The position numbers were made by a program, and so were the translations under genes. The notes below the pieces were generated by a model. The model did not search any database and had not been told where the DNA came from. It was given only the letters and a program-made list of their open reading frames with translations. DNA of 7,442 nucleotides, from assembly GCA_016201805.1 (NCBI GenBank), contig JACQCB010000213.1:1-7442 (forward strand), in the 5' to 3' direction. This DNA is from Nitrospirota bacterium. GTDB taxonomy: Bacteria > Nitrospirota > Nitrospiria > Nitrospirales > Nitrospiraceae. Positions within the stretch are counted from its first letter, which is position 1. Each line of letters starts with the position of its first letter. Below are positions 5,890-7,442 of the stretch, one piece after another.

Positions 5890-7442
5890 ATGGCCACACA
5901 TACCAAGTATATTTTCGTGACCGGCGGCGTGGTGTCATCCCTCGGCAAGGGCCTGGCCTCGGCCTCGATCGGGAACCTCCTCGAAAGCCGCGGGCTGAAA
6001 ATCACGTTCCTCAAGCTGGACCCCTACATCAACGTCGATCCCGGCACGATGAACCCGTACCAGCACGGCGAGGTCTTCGTGACCGACGACGGGGCGGAGA
6101 CGGATCTGGACCTCGGCCACTACGAGCGCTACACCTCCCTAACCCTGACCAAGAACAACAATTACACCACCGGCCGAATCTATGACGCGGTGATCCGGAA
6201 GGAGCGGCGCGGCGACTACCTGGGAGGCACCGTCCAGGTGGTGCCGCACATCACCGACGAGATCAAGCGATCGATCCTGGAGGTCGCCAAGGGCGTCGAC
6301 GTGGCGATCGTCGAAATCGGCGGGACGGTCGGGGACATCGAGAGCCTGCCGTTTCTGGAAGCGATCCGGCAAATGCCCTACGACGTGGGCCGCGAGAACG
6401 TCCTCTACGTCCACCTGACGCTGGTGCCGTACATCGGCGCCGCGGGCGAATTGAAGACGAAGCCTACGCAACACTCCGTGAACAAGTTGCGCGAGATCGG
6501 CATTCAGCCCAACATCCTCCTGTGCCGGACCGACCGGTACATTCCCCCGGAGCTCAAAGACAAGATCGCGCTGTTTTGCAACGTCGAGAAGGGGGCGGTG
6601 ATTACGGCCAAGGACGTGGAGACGGTCTATGAGGTCCCGATCGTGTTCCGAAAGGAAGGCCTGGACGAGATGATCATCCGGCTCCTACACTTGGACACGG
6701 GCCCGCCGAACCTGCGCGAGTGGGATGCCATGGTGCAAAAGATCAAACATCCCAAGCACGAGGTCACCATCGCGCTGGTGGGCAAATACGTGGGGTTGAA
6801 GGAGTCGTACAAGAGCCTGGCCGAAGCGCTCGTGCACGGGGGCATCGACCACGAGACCCGCGTGAACATCCACTGGATCGAGTCGGACGAGGTGCATCGC
6901 ATCGGCGTCGAACAAACGCTGCGGGATGCGGACGGCATCCTCATCCCCGGCGGATTCGGCACGCGCGGCATCGAGGGAAAGATCGACACCATCCGCTACG
7001 CGCGGGAACGGGGCATCCCGTTCTTCGGCCTGTGCCTGGGCATGCAATGCGCGGTGATCGAACTGGCCCGGCACGTGGCCGGCCTGAAGGGGGCGAACAG
7101 CTCCGAATTCGATGCCCACACGCCGCACCCCGTCATCGACCTGATGGCGGATCAGCGGTCCGTCCACGAGCTGGGCGGCACGATGCGGTTAGGCGCCTAT
7201 CCCTGCGTGATCCAGGAGGGCACGGTGGCGCACAAGGCCTACGGCGTGACGGAAGTGCGGGAGCGCCACCGCCACCGCTATGAATTCAACAACGCCTATC
7301 GGGAACAGCTGACCAGTCACGGACTCGTCCTGAGCGGGCTCTCCCCGGATGGGCGGCTGGTGGAGATCGTCGAGCTGCCGGACCATCCCTGGTTTGTCGC
7401 CACCCAGTTTCACCCGGAATTCATGTCGCGCCCGCACCGGCC
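5890..7442 (+). CDS. pyrG: CTP synthase, 3' end cut by window
   Basis: CTP synthase aminates UTP to CTP using ATP and glutamine, the last step of de novo cytidine nucleotide synthesis in the cytoplasm. The frame is open for 517 codons from ATG 5890 to the window edge; the family is about 530-550 residues, so a few tens are missing at most. The N-terminal synthetase domain has the P-loop GGVVSSLGKG with K20, DDGAETDLDLGHYERY with D74, and E142 in VEIGGTVGDIES; K20, D74 and E142 are each shifted by 2 from E. coli K18, D72 and E140. GTVQVVPHITDEIK is also conserved. The class I glutamine amidotransferase domain follows, with the nucleophile C382 in GLCLGMQCAVIE and the H508/E510 pair in TQFHPEF completing the triad. 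Both active sites look intact. GGAGG 5 bases upstream sets the start. It lies 24 bases after kdsB, with no terminator in the gap, and supplies the CTP that KdsB consumes. Confidence 0.98.
   Translation, partial: MATHTKYIFVTGGVVSSLGKGLASASIGNLLESRGLKITFLKLDPYINVDPGTMNPYQHGEVFVTDDGAETDLDLGHYERYTSLTLTKNNNYTTGRIYDAVIRKERRGDYLGGTVQVVPHITDEIKRSILEVAKGVDVAIVEIGGTVGDIESLPFLEAIRQMPYDVGRENVLYVHLTLVPYIGAAGELKTKPTQHSVNKLREIGIQPNILLCRTDRYIPPELKDKIALFCNVEKGAVITAKDVETVYEVPIVFRKEGLDEMIIRLLHLDTGPPNLREWDAMVQKIKHPKHEVTIALVGKYVGLKESYKSLAEALVHGGIDHETRVNIHWIESDEVHRIGVEQTLRDADGILIPGGFGTRGIEGKIDTIRYARERGIPFFGLCLGMQCAVIELARHVAGLKGANSSEFDAHTPHPVIDLMADQRSVHELGGTMRLGAYPCVIQEGTVAHKAYGVTEVRERHRHRYEFNNAYREQLTSHGLVLSGLSPDGRLVEIVELPDHPWFVATQFHPEFMSRPHR

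Overview
The window is a gene-dense, high-GC stretch of a chromosome from a Gram-negative bacterium. The organism makes lipopolysaccharide with heptose and KDO, because both a heptose-7-phosphate kinase and a CMP-KDO synthetase are present. The gene order lepA-lepB-heptose kinase-kdsB-pyrG, the single-domain heptose kinase and the GC-rich style suggest Nitrospira or a relative (Nitrospirota). That assignment is inference from general resemblance and was not tested by any search.

Layout. Positions 1-1371, minus strand: bioA (biotin synthesis aminotransferase), whose 3' end lies outside the window. Positions 1372-1477: a short divergent control region with two near-consensus sigma70-type promoters back to back, sharing one -35 element. 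Positions 1478-7442, plus strand: a tight run of five genes: lepA (EF4, ribosomal GTPase), lepB (signal peptidase I), a HldA/RfaE1-type heptose-7-phosphate kinase, kdsB (CMP-KDO synthetase) and pyrG (CTP synthase, last few residues cut off). Gaps between these genes are 2, about 29, -8 (overlap) and 24 bases. I saw no terminator between them, so one transcript from the lepA promoter is the simplest reading.

How the genes fit together. LepA and LepB act in translation and in protein export. The kinase makes heptose bisphosphate for the LPS inner core. KdsB activates KDO with CTP, and PyrG makes that CTP. Two bioA features are of note: a four-cysteine cluster and a strong promoter opposed to lepA.

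No gene in the window is unknown and I found no undescribed system. The observations most worth checking are the shared -35 divergent promoter, the very short lepA leader it implies, and an AT-rich imperfect palindrome in which the heptose kinase reading frame appears to begin. There is no gene-free stretch over 300 bases, and I saw no tRNA, rRNA, CRISPR array or insertion sequence.
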